Below, one piece after another: positions 43,682 through 53,290 of a stretch of 64,000 nt of DNA. A program made the position numbers and the translations under genes. The DNA is taken from assembly GCA_031429355.1 (NCBI GenBank), contig JANOZM010000004.1, positions 434,001-498,000 on the forward strand, given 5' to 3'. The stretch's first letter is position 1. Every line of letters starts with the position of its first letter. The stretch comes from JANOZM01 sp031429355 (GTDB taxonomy: Bacteria; Pseudomonadota; Gammaproteobacteria; Burkholderiales; Burkholderiaceae_E). The notes under the pieces were generated by a model. That model had not been told where the DNA came from and did not search any database. It was given only the letters and a program-made list of their open reading frames with translations.

Positions 43682-46600
43682 ATGAACGCTCCCCTACCTA
43701 TTCTGCAAGCCGAACTTCATTCGCCTACACGCGTGCGTGAAATTCCTTATAACTACACTTCGTTCTCAGATCGCGAAATTGTTATTCGCTTACTGGGCGA
43801 TCAAGCTTGGTCTATTTTAGAGAGCCTGCGCTCCGAGCGCCGTACTGGCCGTTCCGCTCGCATGTTGTATGAAGTGCTTGGCGATATTTGGGTAGTGCAA
43901 CGTAATCCATATTTGCAAGACGATATGTTGGATAACCCGAAACGGCGCGCTCAGTTAATTGAAGCCTTGCGCCATCGCTTAGCCGAAATTGAAAAGCGGC
44001 GGGTCCAAGACTTATCAACTGCAACAGACGACGTTGCTAAAGAGCGCGCTCAACAAGTTGTGGTGTTGTTAGAAGCCTCACGCAAAGCAATTACTGCGTT
44101 CGAACGCGAATTTGCCGATACCTACGATTTGCGCAAACTATCGATGCGTAAATTAGCGCGCTGCACGGCTAAGGACAATATTAAGTTCGATGGCCTGTCG
44201 CGGGTTTCGCATGTAACCGACGCTACCGATTGGCGTGTCGAGTATCCATTTGTTGTGCTAACGCCCGACACCGAATACGAAATGGCTGGTTTAGTAGCGG
44301 GCTGTATCGAATTAGGTTTAACCATTATTCCGCGTGGCGGTGGTACTGGGTACACCGGTGGAGCGATTCCCTTAACCAATCGTGCTGCTGTAATCAATAC
44401 CGAAAAACTCGAGTATTTAGGCGCTGTCGAAATGAAGCGCCTGCCGGGGCTTGATCACGAAGTAGCGACTATTTTTTCAGAAGCGGGCGTTGTGACTAAG
44501 CGCGTAACTGATATTGCAGCTAAGTCCGATTTTGTATTTGCAGTAGACCCAACTTCTTGGGAAGCATCGTGCATTGGCGGCAACATTGCCATGAATGCGG
44601 GTGGCAAAAAAGCGGTGCTATGGGGCACGGCCATTGATAACCTTGCGTGGTGGCGTATGGTCGACCCGCAAGGCAATTGGCTTGAGGTTGAGCGCGTCAA
44701 TCACAGCATGGGCAAAATTCATGATGTACTCGAAGCGATCTTTGATTTACGTTGGTACTCGCCACGGCAGTTGCAGCGCGATGGCGCGATGCGCGGCGAA
44801 CCGATTCGCACCCATCGTATTACCGTTGCCGGTCAGCGCTTTCGTAAAGAGGGTTTGGGCAAAGACGTTACCGATAAATTTTTGGCTGGTTTACCCGGTA
44901 TTCAAAAAGAGGGTTGCGACGGTTTAATTACTTCGGCACGTTGGGTCTTGCATCGCATGCCCAAGGCTATCCGTACAGTGTGTCTAGAATTTTTTGGTCA
45001 AGCGCGCGATGCAGTTCCGTCTATCGTCGAGATTATTAATTACTTAAAGACCAACAAGCACGGCGCTATTTTGGCGGGTCTCGAGCATCTGGATGATCGC
45101 TATTTGCGCGCGGTAGGTTACTCCACCAAGAGCAAACGCGGTGGTCTGCCGAAGATGGTGTTAATTGGCGATATTGTGGGCGACGATGACGAAGGCGTAG
45201 CACGTGCAACATCCGAGGTCATTCGTTTATCTAACGCGCGCTCTGGTGAAGGCTTTGTTGCGGTTTCGCCGGAGCATCGCAAAACCTTTTGGCTCGATCG
45301 TGCCCGCACCGCTGCTATTGCACGCCACACCAACGCCTTCAAAATTAATGAAGATGTCGTCATTCCTTTGCATCGCATGGGCGAGTACACCGACGGTATT
45401 GATCGTATCAATATCGAGTTGTCGATTCGCAATAAATTGCAATTGGTTGATGAGCTACAAGCGATATTAAACGCCGGTTTGCCGGTTGTTACCCTAGCCG
45501 ATCGAACCGATAATAGTGAAGAGCTAGATATGGCTTCGCTAGACGATGTTTTAGCCGATCGCGCTCGCCAAGCCAACGAATTGCTAGCCCGTGTGCGCAA
45601 CCGTTGGCAAGCACTAGTCGATTTAATCGACAAGCCAATGGATCAGGCTTCAGGCGCGTTAGTAGCCCAAGGTTTCGAGCCTGCATTATTGGCGACAAAG
45701 CCTAACGTGTTTGAATTATTGCAAGACCACAGCATTCGCGTGTCGTGGAAACGCGAATTAAAAGCACCGCTGCAAGACCTGTTTAATGGCCAAGCGTTTA
45801 GCCCTGTCATGGCACTGTTTACCGAAGCGCATAAACGCGTATTACGCGGCCGTGTTTTTGTCGCTTTGCATATGCATGCTGGTGACGGCAATGTGCATAC
45901 CAATATTCCCGTTAACTCGGACAACTACCAAATGCTGCAAGAGGCCAATCGCGCTGTGTCGCGCATCATGGCTTTGGCGCGCTCGTTGGATGGGGTTATT
46001 TCGGGCGAGCACGGTATTGGTATTACAAAGCTTGAATACCTCACCGAAGACGAAATTAGCGACTTTAGAAAATACAAACAAGAAGTCGACCCAGAAGGTC
46101 GCTTTAACAAAGGCAAGCTATTAGGACAGGGCGATTTACGCAACGCCTACACGCCTTCGTTTGGTCTAATGGGTGCTGAATCTTTAATATTGCAGCAAAG
46201 CGATATTGGTGCCATTAGCGAATCGGTTAAAGATTGTTTACGTTGCGGTAAATGCAAACCTGTTTGCGCTACGCACGTACCGCGCGCCAACCTTTTGTAT
46301 TCGCCACGTAATAAAATTTTAGCCACCTCGTTGTTGGTCGAAGCGTTTTTATACGAAGAGCAAACCCGTCGTGGCGTCTCGATTAAACATTGGGATGAGT
46401 TTGCTGATGTAGCTGATCACTGTACGGTTTGCCATAAATGCGAAGCACCTTGCCCAGTCGATATTGACTTTGGCGAAGTGACCATGAATATGCGTAACTT
46501 GTTGCGCAAAATGGGCAAAGAAAAATTTAATCCGGCTAAATCAGCTGCGATGTTCTTTTTAAATACACGCAATCCTGAAGCCATTAATATTGCGCGTTCT

Positions 46601-47662
46601 GCTATGGTTAATGTGGCTTTTAAAGCGCAACGCGTAGCCCACGATGTATTTAAGTTGGCCGCGCGCAAACAAACTAGCGCGCCACCGGCAACGATTGGCC
46701 GAGCACCGCTTAAAGAGCAAGTTATACATTTTATTAACAAAAAAATGCCCGGCGGTTTGCCCAAAAAAACCGCCCGCGCGTTGTTAGATATTGAAGATAG
46801 CCGGTACGTACCAATCATTCGCGATCCTAAAGCGACAACGGTGGACAGTGAAGCGGTGTTTTACTTCCCTGGCTGTGGTTCGGAGCGATTGTTCTCGCAG
46901 GTGGGTTTAGCGACTCAAGCTATGCTTTGGAAAGTTGGCGTACAAACGGTATTGCCACCCGGTTATTTGTGTTGCGGTTACCCGCAGCGCGGCGCTGGGC
47001 AGTTTGATAAAGCCGACAAAATCATTACCGATAACCGCGTGTTGTTTCATCGAATGGCCAACACGCTAAATTATCTGGACATTAAAACCGTCGTAGTGTC
47101 TTGCGGTACTTGTTACGATCAATTGCAGGGTTATCAGTTCGATAAAATTTTCCCCGGCTGCCGCATTATTGACATCCACGAATTTTTGCTAGAAAAAGGC
47201 GTGCAAATGGGTAGCGTGGAAGGCGTGCGTTATATGTATCACGAGCCTTGCCATACACCCATGAAGACCTACGGCTCTGCCAAAGTTCTAAATCAACTAA
47301 TGAACGAAGCCGAAAACGGCAAGGTTGAAAAGAACGAGCGCTGTTGCGGTGAGTCGGGCACATTTGGTATTACACGACCTGATATTTCGACCCAAGTACG
47401 CTTTCGCAAGGAAGAAGAAATGCGCAAAGGGGCTGATTCATTACGCACCCAAGCGCTAACTGAAACCGGTAAAAGCACCGAAGTTAAAATTCTGACGTCA
47501 TGCCCGTCGTGTATGCAAGGCTTGTCACGCTACAGCGAAGATGTCAATGTAGATGCCGATTACATCGTGGTCGAAATTGCCCGAAACTTGATGGGCCCCG
47601 ATTGGCTAGAAAAATATGTGGCTACTGCAAATAACGGCGGTATCGAGCGAGTGTTGGTTTAG
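43682..47662 (+). CDS. Giant FAD-linked oxidase / Fe-S oxidoreductase (DUF3683 family)
   Basis: From ATG 43682 the protein has about 1326 residues. An N-terminal DUF3683 region is followed by an FAD-binding domain (IIPRGGGTGYTGGAIPL, NIAMNAGGKKA), an FAD-oxidase C domain with HMHAGDGNVHTNIPV and GEHGIG, two 4Fe-4S motifs (CLRCGKCKPVCATHVP and CTVCHKCEAPCP), and two CCG domains (PGCGSERLF; CCGESGTFG). This layout resembles D-lactate or 2-hydroxyglutarate dehydrogenases and is widespread in Burkholderiales. Its substrate is not established from sequence. The next gene (DUF971) is only 13 bp downstream. Confidence 0.9.
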   Translation: MNAPLPILQAELHSPTRVREIPYNYTSFSDREIVIRLLGDQAWSILESLRSERRTGRSARMLYEVLGDIWVVQRNPYLQDDMLDNPKRRAQLIEALRHRLAEIEKRRVQDLSTATDDVAKERAQQVVVLLEASRKAITAFEREFADTYDLRKLSMRKLARCTAKDNIKFDGLSRVSHVTDATDWRVEYPFVVLTPDTEYEMAGLVAGCIELGLTIIPRGGGTGYTGGAIPLTNRAAVINTEKLEYLGAVEMKRLPGLDHEVATIFSEAGVVTKRVTDIAAKSDFVFAVDPTSWEASCIGGNIAMNAGGKKAVLWGTAIDNLAWWRMVDPQGNWLEVERVNHSMGKIHDVLEAIFDLRWYSPRQLQRDGAMRGEPIRTHRITVAGQRFRKEGLGKDVTDKFLAGLPGIQKEGCDGLITSARWVLHRMPKAIRTVCLEFFGQARDAVPSIVEIINYLKTNKHGAILAGLEHLDDRYLRAVGYSTKSKRGGLPKMVLIGDIVGDDDEGVARATSEVIRLSNARSGEGFVAVSPEHRKTFWLDRARTAAIARHTNAFKINEDVVIPLHRMGEYTDGIDRINIELSIRNKLQLVDELQAILNAGLPVVTLADRTDNSEELDMASLDDVLADRARQANELLARVRNRWQALVDLIDKPMDQASGALVAQGFEPALLATKPNVFELLQDHSIRVSWKRELKAPLQDLFNGQAFSPVMALFTEAHKRVLRGRVFVALHMHAGDGNVHTNIPVNSDNYQMLQEANRAVSRIMALARSLDGVISGEHGIGITKLEYLTEDEISDFRKYKQEVDPEGRFNKGKLLGQGDLRNAYTPSFGLMGAESLILQQSDIGAISESVKDCLRCGKCKPVCATHVPRANLLYSPRNKILATSLLVEAFLYEEQTRRGVSIKHWDEFADVADHCTVCHKCEAPCPVDIDFGEVTMNMRNLLRKMGKEKFNPAKSAAMFFLNTRNPEAINIARSAMVNVAFKAQRVAHDVFKLAARKQTSAPPATIGRAPLKEQVIHFINKKMPGGLPKKTARALLDIEDSRYVPIIRDPKATTVDSEAVFYFPGCGSERLFSQVGLATQAMLWKVGVQTVLPPGYLCCGYPQRGAGQFDKADKIITDNRVLFHRMANTLNYLDIKTVVVSCGTCYDQLQGYQFDKIFPGCRIIDIHEFLLEKGVQMGSVEGVRYMYHEPCHTPMKTYGSAKVLNQLMNEAENGKVEKNERCCGESGTFGITRPDISTQVRFRKEEEMRKGADSLRTQALTETGKSTEVKILTSCPSCMQGLSRYSEDVNVDADYIVVEIARNLMGPDWLEKYVATANNGGIERVLV

Positions 47663-47675
47663 GGAGAAGAACTAA

Positions 47676-48125
47676 ATGGCAGGCTTACAAAAAAACACCG
47701 CGGTGCCCGTAAACATTATGGTTCACGAGCAATCGCGTGTACTCGAGTTAGTGTATGCCTCGGGTCAAAGTTATCGCATTAGTTTCGAGTTGTTGCGGAT
47801 CGAGTCGCCCTCGGCCGAAGTAAAGGGTCATGGCCCCGGTCAAGAAAAGTTGCAGGTCGGTAAGCAAGAGGTCATGATTAAAGCGCTAGAACCGGTTGGC
47901 AACTACGCAGTAAAACCGACTTTCTCGGATGGGCATGATTCGGGTATTTACTCTTGGGACTACTTGCACGAGTTAGCGGTAAATCAAGACAGCCTGTGGC
48001 GGAACTATTTAGATAAGATGCACGCTGCGGGCGCATCTAGGTTACCTGCCGCTCCAAAGCTAAAGCTTGAAAAGTGGGAAATACAGCCTCAAGTTATTAA
48101 TATTGTGCGAAATAAAAAATCTTAG
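47676..48125 (+). CDS. DUF971 (gamma-butyrobetaine hydroxylase-like N-terminal domain) protein
   Basis: This 149-residue single-domain protein contains LELVYASGQSYRISFELLR and the family core ALEPVGNYAVKPTFSDGHDS followed by GIYSWDYLHEL. Standalone DUF971 proteins commonly precede ubiE in betaproteobacteria, as here. They have been suggested to relate to Fe-S or ubiquinone metabolism, but no function is assigned. It has a good ribosome site (GGGAGAAG). Confidence 0.88.
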   Translation: MAGLQKNTAVPVNIMVHEQSRVLELVYASGQSYRISFELLRIESPSAEVKGHGPGQEKLQVGKQEVMIKALEPVGNYAVKPTFSDGHDSGIYSWDYLHELAVNQDSLWRNYLDKMHAAGASRLPAAPKLKLEKWEIQPQVINIVRNKKS

Positions 48126-48139
48126 GAATTTGATTCATC

Positions 48140-48925
48140 GTGAATTCGACCGGTAGCGATAACAGTAACGCAGGCAATCAAAACGCCAATGGCGGCGACA
48201 GCACCCACTTTGGTTTTCAGAGCGTTCGTTCTGAAGAAAAAGCAAAAAAGGTGGCTGGTGTGTTTGATTCGGTCGCTAGCAAATACGACCTTATGAATGA
48301 TGTGCTGTCCGGCGGCCTACATCGCGTTTGGAAATCGTTCACGATCAATCGGGCAGCCGTGCGCCCCGGTATGAAAGTCCTAGACATTGCCGGTGGCACG
48401 GGCGACTTGGCCTTGGCCTTTGCCAAAAAAGTCGGCCCAACTGGTGAAGTCTGGTTAACCGATATTAACGGCCCCATGCTTACGGTTGGGCGCGATCGCG
48501 TATTGGATCAAGGCACCTTATTGCCGGTTGCACAATGCGATGCCGAAAAACTTCCTTTTCCCGACGGTTACTTTGACCGAGTGTCGGTTGCCTTTGGTCT
48601 GCGTAACATGACTCGCAAAGAGGTGGCTTTGGCCGAAATGCACCGTGTTTTAAAGCCCGGCGGCCGCTTGTTAGTACTAGAGTTTTCCAAAGTGTGGTCA
48701 CCGCTAAGCAAGCCCTACGACTGGTACTCTTTTAATGTAATGCCCAAGCTGGGTAAGCTTTTCGCCGGAGATGACGCTAGTTACCAGTATTTAGCTGAAT
48801 CCATTCGGATGCACCCCGATCAAGACACCCTGAAAGACATGATGACCAGTGTGGGTTTCGAACGTGTGCAATATTTCAATTTTGTAGGTGGAATTGCTGC
48901 CCTTCACGACGCAGCAAGGCTTTAA
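48140..48925 (+). CDS. ubiE: Demethylmenaquinone / ubiquinone C-methyltransferase
   Basis: This 261-residue class I SAM methyltransferase starts at GTG. The first 25 residues are Asn/Gly-rich and variable, followed by HFGFQSVRSEEKAKKVAGVF, the SAM loop LDIAGGTGDLALAFA, AEKLPFPDGYFD and VAFGLRNMT, all UbiE signatures. It methylates the benzoquinone ring in ubiquinone synthesis. It is clustered with ubiJ, its usual partner in the lipid-bound Ubi complex. Confidence 0.94.
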   Translation: MNSTGSDNSNAGNQNANGGDSTHFGFQSVRSEEKAKKVAGVFDSVASKYDLMNDVLSGGLHRVWKSFTINRAAVRPGMKVLDIAGGTGDLALAFAKKVGPTGEVWLTDINGPMLTVGRDRVLDQGTLLPVAQCDAEKLPFPDGYFDRVSVAFGLRNMTRKEVALAEMHRVLKPGGRLLVLEFSKVWSPLSKPYDWYSFNVMPKLGKLFAGDDASYQYLAESIRMHPDQDTLKDMMTSVGFERVQYFNFVGGIAALHDAARL

Positions 48926-48981
48926 ATCGGTAAACTAGGGTTTATATTAGCGACTAGTGTGAAACTAACGAAGGAAAGAAA

Positions 48982-49965
48982 ATGAACATGTTGAAAATTG
49001 TTTCTGTAGGTTTAATTAGCTTGGCCTTAACGGCTACTGCTTTTGATGCCGATGCGCGCCGTTTGGGCAGCGGTAAAAATTCGGGCAAACAACAAAGCAC
49101 AATGCAACGTGACTCTACTCCTGCCCCCGCCGCTGCACCTAGTTCGCCTGCCGCTGCTGCAAAACCAGCCGCTGCTGCTGCTGCGCCTGCTGCCGCTGCC
49201 GCGTCTTCACGCAGCAAATGGTTAGGCCCAATCGCTGGTATTGCTGCTGGCCTTGGGTTAGCTGCTTTAGCTAGCCACTTAGGTTTCGGCGCTGCGTTTG
49301 GCAACATTATGTTGATGATGTTAGTTGGCTTGGTCGTTCTCGGCGCTGTAGGCTGGTTTATGGCGCGTCGTCGTGCCAAAGGCGGCATGGCCAGTTCTAT
49401 GGGTAACAACGGTCAGTTTGCTGGCGCAGCACCTGGTGGTTATTCGGCACCTAATGCAGACTCAATTCCTGAGTCCACAACACAACGCACAAGCTTAGGT
49501 AATTCCGGCGGCGGTTTTAGTGGCATCGGTTCAGGTTCGGGCTCTGGCTCACAAACTAACTTCGATGCAGCAGCTCCAGTTGCTGTGCCCGAGTTACCTG
49601 CTGGCTTCGAAATTGATAGTTTCTTGCGCAACGCCAAGGTTTACTTCTTGCGTTTACAAGCCGCTAACGATGCAGGCAACGTAGCTGATATCCGTGAATT
49701 CACCACCCCAGAAATGTTCGCCGAATTGTCTTTAGACATTCAAGATCGTAAGGGCGCAAAGCAACACACCGAAGTAAACAGCGTCGACACACAGTTCATG
49801 GGCATTGAAACCCAAGGTGCTCAGTATGTTGCTGGCGTTAAATACACTGGCTTAATTTCCGAAGATGGCGCAGCACCAACTTCGTTTAAAGAGGCTTGGG
49901 TTTTAGTTAAGCCTGTTGATGGCAGCAGTGGTTGGCTGTTGGCTGGTATCGAGCAGGTTCAGTAA
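48982..49965 (+). CDS. Tim44-like domain membrane protein
   Basis: The 327-residue protein has a signal-like N-terminus (ISLALTATAFDADARRLG), a Pro/Ala low-complexity stretch (about 45-75), a pair of membrane helices (IAGIAAGLGLAALASHLGFG, then IMLMMLVGLVVLGAVGWFM), a Gly/Ser linker and a C-terminal Tim44 domain (FLRNAKVYFLRLQAANDAGN onward). Bacterial Tim44-like proteins of this type are common between ubiE and ubiJ in Burkholderiales. Their role is not established; Tim44 domains bind membranes or polypeptides. Confidence 0.88.
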   Translation: MNMLKIVSVGLISLALTATAFDADARRLGSGKNSGKQQSTMQRDSTPAPAAAPSSPAAAAKPAAAAAAPAAAAASSRSKWLGPIAGIAAGLGLAALASHLGFGAAFGNIMLMMLVGLVVLGAVGWFMARRRAKGGMASSMGNNGQFAGAAPGGYSAPNADSIPESTTQRTSLGNSGGGFSGIGSGSGSGSQTNFDAAAPVAVPELPAGFEIDSFLRNAKVYFLRLQAANDAGNVADIREFTTPEMFAELSLDIQDRKGAKQHTEVNSVDTQFMGIETQGAQYVAGVKYTGLISEDGAAPTSFKEAWVLVKPVDGSSGWLLAGIEQVQ

Positions 49966-49978
49966 AGAACGGTTTTAC

Positions 49979-50596
49979 TTGAATCCGTTTCTTGACGTAG
50001 CACTCGCGGCGTCCAATCACCTAATTAAACAGGCCGATTGGGCGCCGCGCTCATTGCAGCCCTACGCGGGTGCAATGATCCAATTCAATATCTTGCTTGG
50101 TGACAACCCGACCAGCAGCTTTGTTCGTATTACCGATGCGGGTTATTTTGAAAAAGCCCCGCGTAATTCCGAGCCTTCCCAGCCCGAAGTTCAACCGCGT
50201 GCAATTTTAACGACTCCCTTAAAAGTCGATTTGTTGGGTACTTGGTCGCGTGATGGTTTTGCTGGTTTAATGCGCGAAGTGCGTATCGAAGGTGATGCGG
50301 AGTTGGCGGCCACTTTGGGCCGGCTTGCCAAAGAACTGCGTTGGGACGCCGAAGAAGACCTAAGCCGCCTGGTTGGTGATATTGCTGCGCATCGGATGGC
50401 TAATGGCGCTAAAGACTTCTTTGCCAACGCAAAAAAGTTTCTAAACGAAGGCCGTGAAGCCTTCGTTCACCGTGCAGTTGCGCCCGATGGCTCACTCATT
50501 GCCGAAAACGAATTAGCGAGTTTTAAGGCCCAATTGCGGGTATTGCGCGATGATTTAGATCGCCTAGAGCAACGCGTCGGCTTGCTGCCAAACTAA
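49979..50596 (+). CDS. ubiJ: UbiJ-type SCP2-domain protein
   Basis: I prefer the TTG at 49979 (MNPFLDVALAASNHL), which avoids a 50-base overlap with the preceding gene and gives about 205 residues. The N-terminal half is an SCP2 lipid-binding domain (LLGTWSRDGFAGLMREVRIE), and the C-terminal half is a helical coiled-coil ending LRDDLDRLEQRVGLL. UbiJ is an accessory factor that binds ubiquinone intermediates for the Ubi enzyme complex. The usual next gene, ubiB, is absent here; a convergent transaldolase gene follows after 3 bp. Confidence 0.85.
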   Translation: MNPFLDVALAASNHLIKQADWAPRSLQPYAGAMIQFNILLGDNPTSSFVRITDAGYFEKAPRNSEPSQPEVQPRAILTTPLKVDLLGTWSRDGFAGLMREVRIEGDAELAATLGRLAKELRWDAEEDLSRLVGDIAAHRMANGAKDFFANAKKFLNEGREAFVHRAVAPDGSLIAENELASFKAQLRVLRDDLDRLEQRVGLLPN

Positions 50597-50599
50597 CTG

Positions 50600-51529
50600 C
50601 TATCGCGACCCTTGAATGATCGCTTCAAGCGCTCGAGCGTCACGCACAAACTGGCGAATGCCGTCGGCTAACTTTTCAGTCGCCATAGCATCTTCATTAA
50701 ACAGCAATCTAAACGAAGCCTCACTGGTGTCCAATTTGGCCACTGATTTGGCTTGAGCTTCCGGCAAAGCGCGCGGCAGCGCAACTTCCGAGGCTTGCAA
50801 TTGCTTTAATAAATCGGGGCTAATGGTTAGCAAATCGCAACCGGCTAATGCTGTAATTTGCCCGACGTTGCGAAAACTTGCACCCATGACTTCAGTCTTG
50901 TAACCGTGTGCTTTGTAGTAGCTAAATATAATACGAACCGAAATTACGCCGGGATCTTCAGCGCCTACGTACTCTTGGCCGGTGGATTTTTTAAACCAGT
51001 CGTAAATACGGCCAACGAACGGCGAAATCAATTGCGTTCCAGCTTCGGCGCAACGAGCTGCTTGAACTAAAGAAAACAGCAAGGTTAAGTTACAGCGAAT
51101 GCCTTCTTTTTCAAGAATTTCGGCGGCCGCAATGCCTTCCCAAGTAGAGGCAATTTTAATCAACACACGCTCGCGCGAAGTACCAGCGGCTTCATATTGC
51201 TTAATTAATTTACGAGCTTTGTCGACCGTTGCTTGCGTATTAAACGAAAGGCGGGCATCGGTTTCGGTCGAAACACGGCCAGGCACAATTTTTAAAATTT
51301 CTTGACCAAACAAAATGAGCAAGGCGTCCATTACATCATCGAGCGAACCGTTCTTATGGTCAGCAATGGCTTTGTCTAGCAATGGGCGATAGGCCGGTTG
51401 CTGAACCGCTTTTAAAATTAGTGACGGGTTAGTTGTGGCATCTCGGGGCGCATAGGCGCGCATTGATTCGAAATCACCGGTATCGGCTACAACAACAGAA
51501 AATTGTTTTAAAGCATCAAGTTGGTTCAT
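50600..51529 (-). CDS. tal: Transaldolase
   Basis: This 309-residue TalB-type enzyme starts MNQLDALKQFSVVVADTGDF and has ATTNPSLILKA, RVLIKIASTWEGIAAAEIL with the Schiff-base Lys, CNLTLLFS and GASFRNVGQI. It shuttles dihydroxyacetone units in the pentose phosphate pathway. It diverges from pgi, with 73 bp between start codons, so the two sugar-phosphate genes may share regulation. Confidence 0.95.
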   Translation of the reverse strand: MNQLDALKQFSVVVADTGDFESMRAYAPRDATTNPSLILKAVQQPAYRPLLDKAIADHKNGSLDDVMDALLILFGQEILKIVPGRVSTETDARLSFNTQATVDKARKLIKQYEAAGTSRERVLIKIASTWEGIAAAEILEKEGIRCNLTLLFSLVQAARCAEAGTQLISPFVGRIYDWFKKSTGQEYVGAEDPGVISVRIIFSYYKAHGYKTEVMGASFRNVGQITALAGCDLLTISPDLLKQLQASEVALPRALPEAQAKSVAKLDTSEASFRLLFNEDAMATEKLADGIRQFVRDARALEAIIQGSR

Positions 51530-51602
51530 AAAGTCTCAAATTTAAAAATGAAGTTCAGCGGTTACACTTTACTATTCGGGTAATTTTTTAGCAGAGCGTT
51601 AC

Positions 51603-53258
51603 ATGAGCAATCTCACAGCAACTCAGCAACAAGCTTGGCAAGCCTTAAGTCAGCATTATGAAGCATTTCAGGCGACAAAATTAAGTGAACTGTTTGCGCA
51701 AGATTCGCAGCGGTTTGCAAAGTATTCGTTTGAGGCTGCGGGATGGTTGCTTGATTACAGCAAAAACCATGTATCGACCGAAACCATTAAAGCACTGGTC
51801 AATTTAGCCGAGGCTTGCGAGCTGCCCGCAGCTATCAAAGCCATGACTAATGGTGTTGCGATTAACAATACCGAACAACGTGCGGTTGGGCATATGGCCT
51901 TACGTATTCCTCGGGCACAAAACGGCGGCGAGGCGCAACAGTTTATTGTCAATGGCGAAGATCAAATGCCGTTGGTGCATGCAGTTCTGGGCCAGTGTAG
52001 CCGCTTTGCCAATGCGGTCCGTTCTGGGCAATGGCTTGGTTATACGGGGCAAGCGATAACTGATGTGGTTAATATTGGTATTGGTGGATCCGATCTTGGT
52101 CCGCAAATGGCAACTATTGCCCTGCGTGAGTATTGGCAAAAAGGCTTGCAGTTGCACTTTGTATCCAATGTCGATGGGCACGATATTAGCGAAACACTAG
52201 AACGATTAAACCCCGCTACAACACTGTTTGTCATTGCTTCAAAAACATTTACTACGCAAGAAACAATGGCTAACGCACATGCCGCGCGGCGTTGGTTTTT
52301 GGCTGGGTTTGAAAATAATACGCAAAGTAGCTCGCAAAACATTGCTATTGGCAAACACTTTGTAGCGGTCTCTACCAACGCTCAAGCCGTGCAAGCTTTC
52401 GGTATTGATGCGGCCAATATGTTTGGTTTTTGGGATTGGGTCGGCGGCCGTTATTCGATGTGGTCTGCCATCGGAATGCCAATGATGCTGGCCATTGGGC
52501 CCGAGCGTTTTGCGCAGTTTTTAAGTGGCGCACATGCAATGGATGAACATTTTAAAGCAGCTCCGTTACAGCGCAACATGCCCGTTTTGTTAGCGCTGCT
52601 TGAAGTTTGGTATCGTAATTTTTATAAAACGAATTCGCGTTGTATTGCACCTTACCATCACCGCTTGCGCCGGTTGCCTGCGTACTTGCAACAGCTCGAT
52701 ATGGAGAGCCTCGGTAAATCAGTGGATCGCGAAGGTCAACCATTAACGCGTTCTTCAGGTACCGTTATTTGGGGAGAACCCGGCACCAATGGGCAGCACG
52801 CTTATTTTCAGTTGCTGCATCAAGGGACTGATGTCATTCCCGTAGACTTTATTTTGGTGGCGCAACCCGATCATTCGATACCAGATCAACAGCGTATGTT
52901 GTTAGCCAATGGCCTCGCACAAAGTCGCGCCTTAATGGTAGGCCGCAACTTAGCCGATTCGGGGTCGAGCCATAAAACTTTTATTGGTAATCGCCCTAGT
53001 AACACTTTAGTGACGCAACACTTAACGCCTGAAAGTTTAGGTGCACTCATTGCAATGTACGAGCATAAAGTGTTTGTCTGTAGCGTTATTTGGAATATTA
53101 ACGCCTTCGATCAATGGGGTGTGGAGCTGGGTAAAGTATTGGCTAAAGGTACCGAGCAACTGTTGATGCCCGACGGTCAGCCAAGCGAAGCTGCAATAGC
53201 TTCAACCGATTCCTCGACGCTTGGTTTAGCAAACTACTTACGCGCTAAATCGCATTAG
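51603..53258 (+). CDS. pgi: Glucose-6-phosphate isomerase
   Basis: This 551-residue Pgi shows GIGGSDLGPQMA, FVIASKTFTTQETM, WDWVGGRYSMWSAIG, GTNGQHAYFQLLHQGT and the C-terminal NINAFDQWGVELGKVL, which contain the family's catalytic Glu, His and Lys. Length is typical of proteobacterial Pgi. It interconverts glucose- and fructose-6-phosphate. Confidence 0.96.
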   Translation: MSNLTATQQQAWQALSQHYEAFQATKLSELFAQDSQRFAKYSFEAAGWLLDYSKNHVSTETIKALVNLAEACELPAAIKAMTNGVAINNTEQRAVGHMALRIPRAQNGGEAQQFIVNGEDQMPLVHAVLGQCSRFANAVRSGQWLGYTGQAITDVVNIGIGGSDLGPQMATIALREYWQKGLQLHFVSNVDGHDISETLERLNPATTLFVIASKTFTTQETMANAHAARRWFLAGFENNTQSSSQNIAIGKHFVAVSTNAQAVQAFGIDAANMFGFWDWVGGRYSMWSAIGMPMMLAIGPERFAQFLSGAHAMDEHFKAAPLQRNMPVLLALLEVWYRNFYKTNSRCIAPYHHRLRRLPAYLQQLDMESLGKSVDREGQPLTRSSGTVIWGEPGTNGQHAYFQLLHQGTDVIPVDFILVAQPDHSIPDQQRMLLANGLAQSRALMVGRNLADSGSSHKTFIGNRPSNTLVTQHLTPESLGALIAMYEHKVFVCSVIWNINAFDQWGVELGKVLAKGTEQLLMPDGQPSEAAIASTDSSTLGLANYLRAKSH

Positions 53259-53290
53259 TTTTACTAAAGAACGCGCAGCCAGAAAACACC

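Noticed and set aside
48954..49409. Ala-rich open frame opposite the Tim44-like gene
   Set aside because: It is the mirror of the Pro/Ala linker codons and has no other support.
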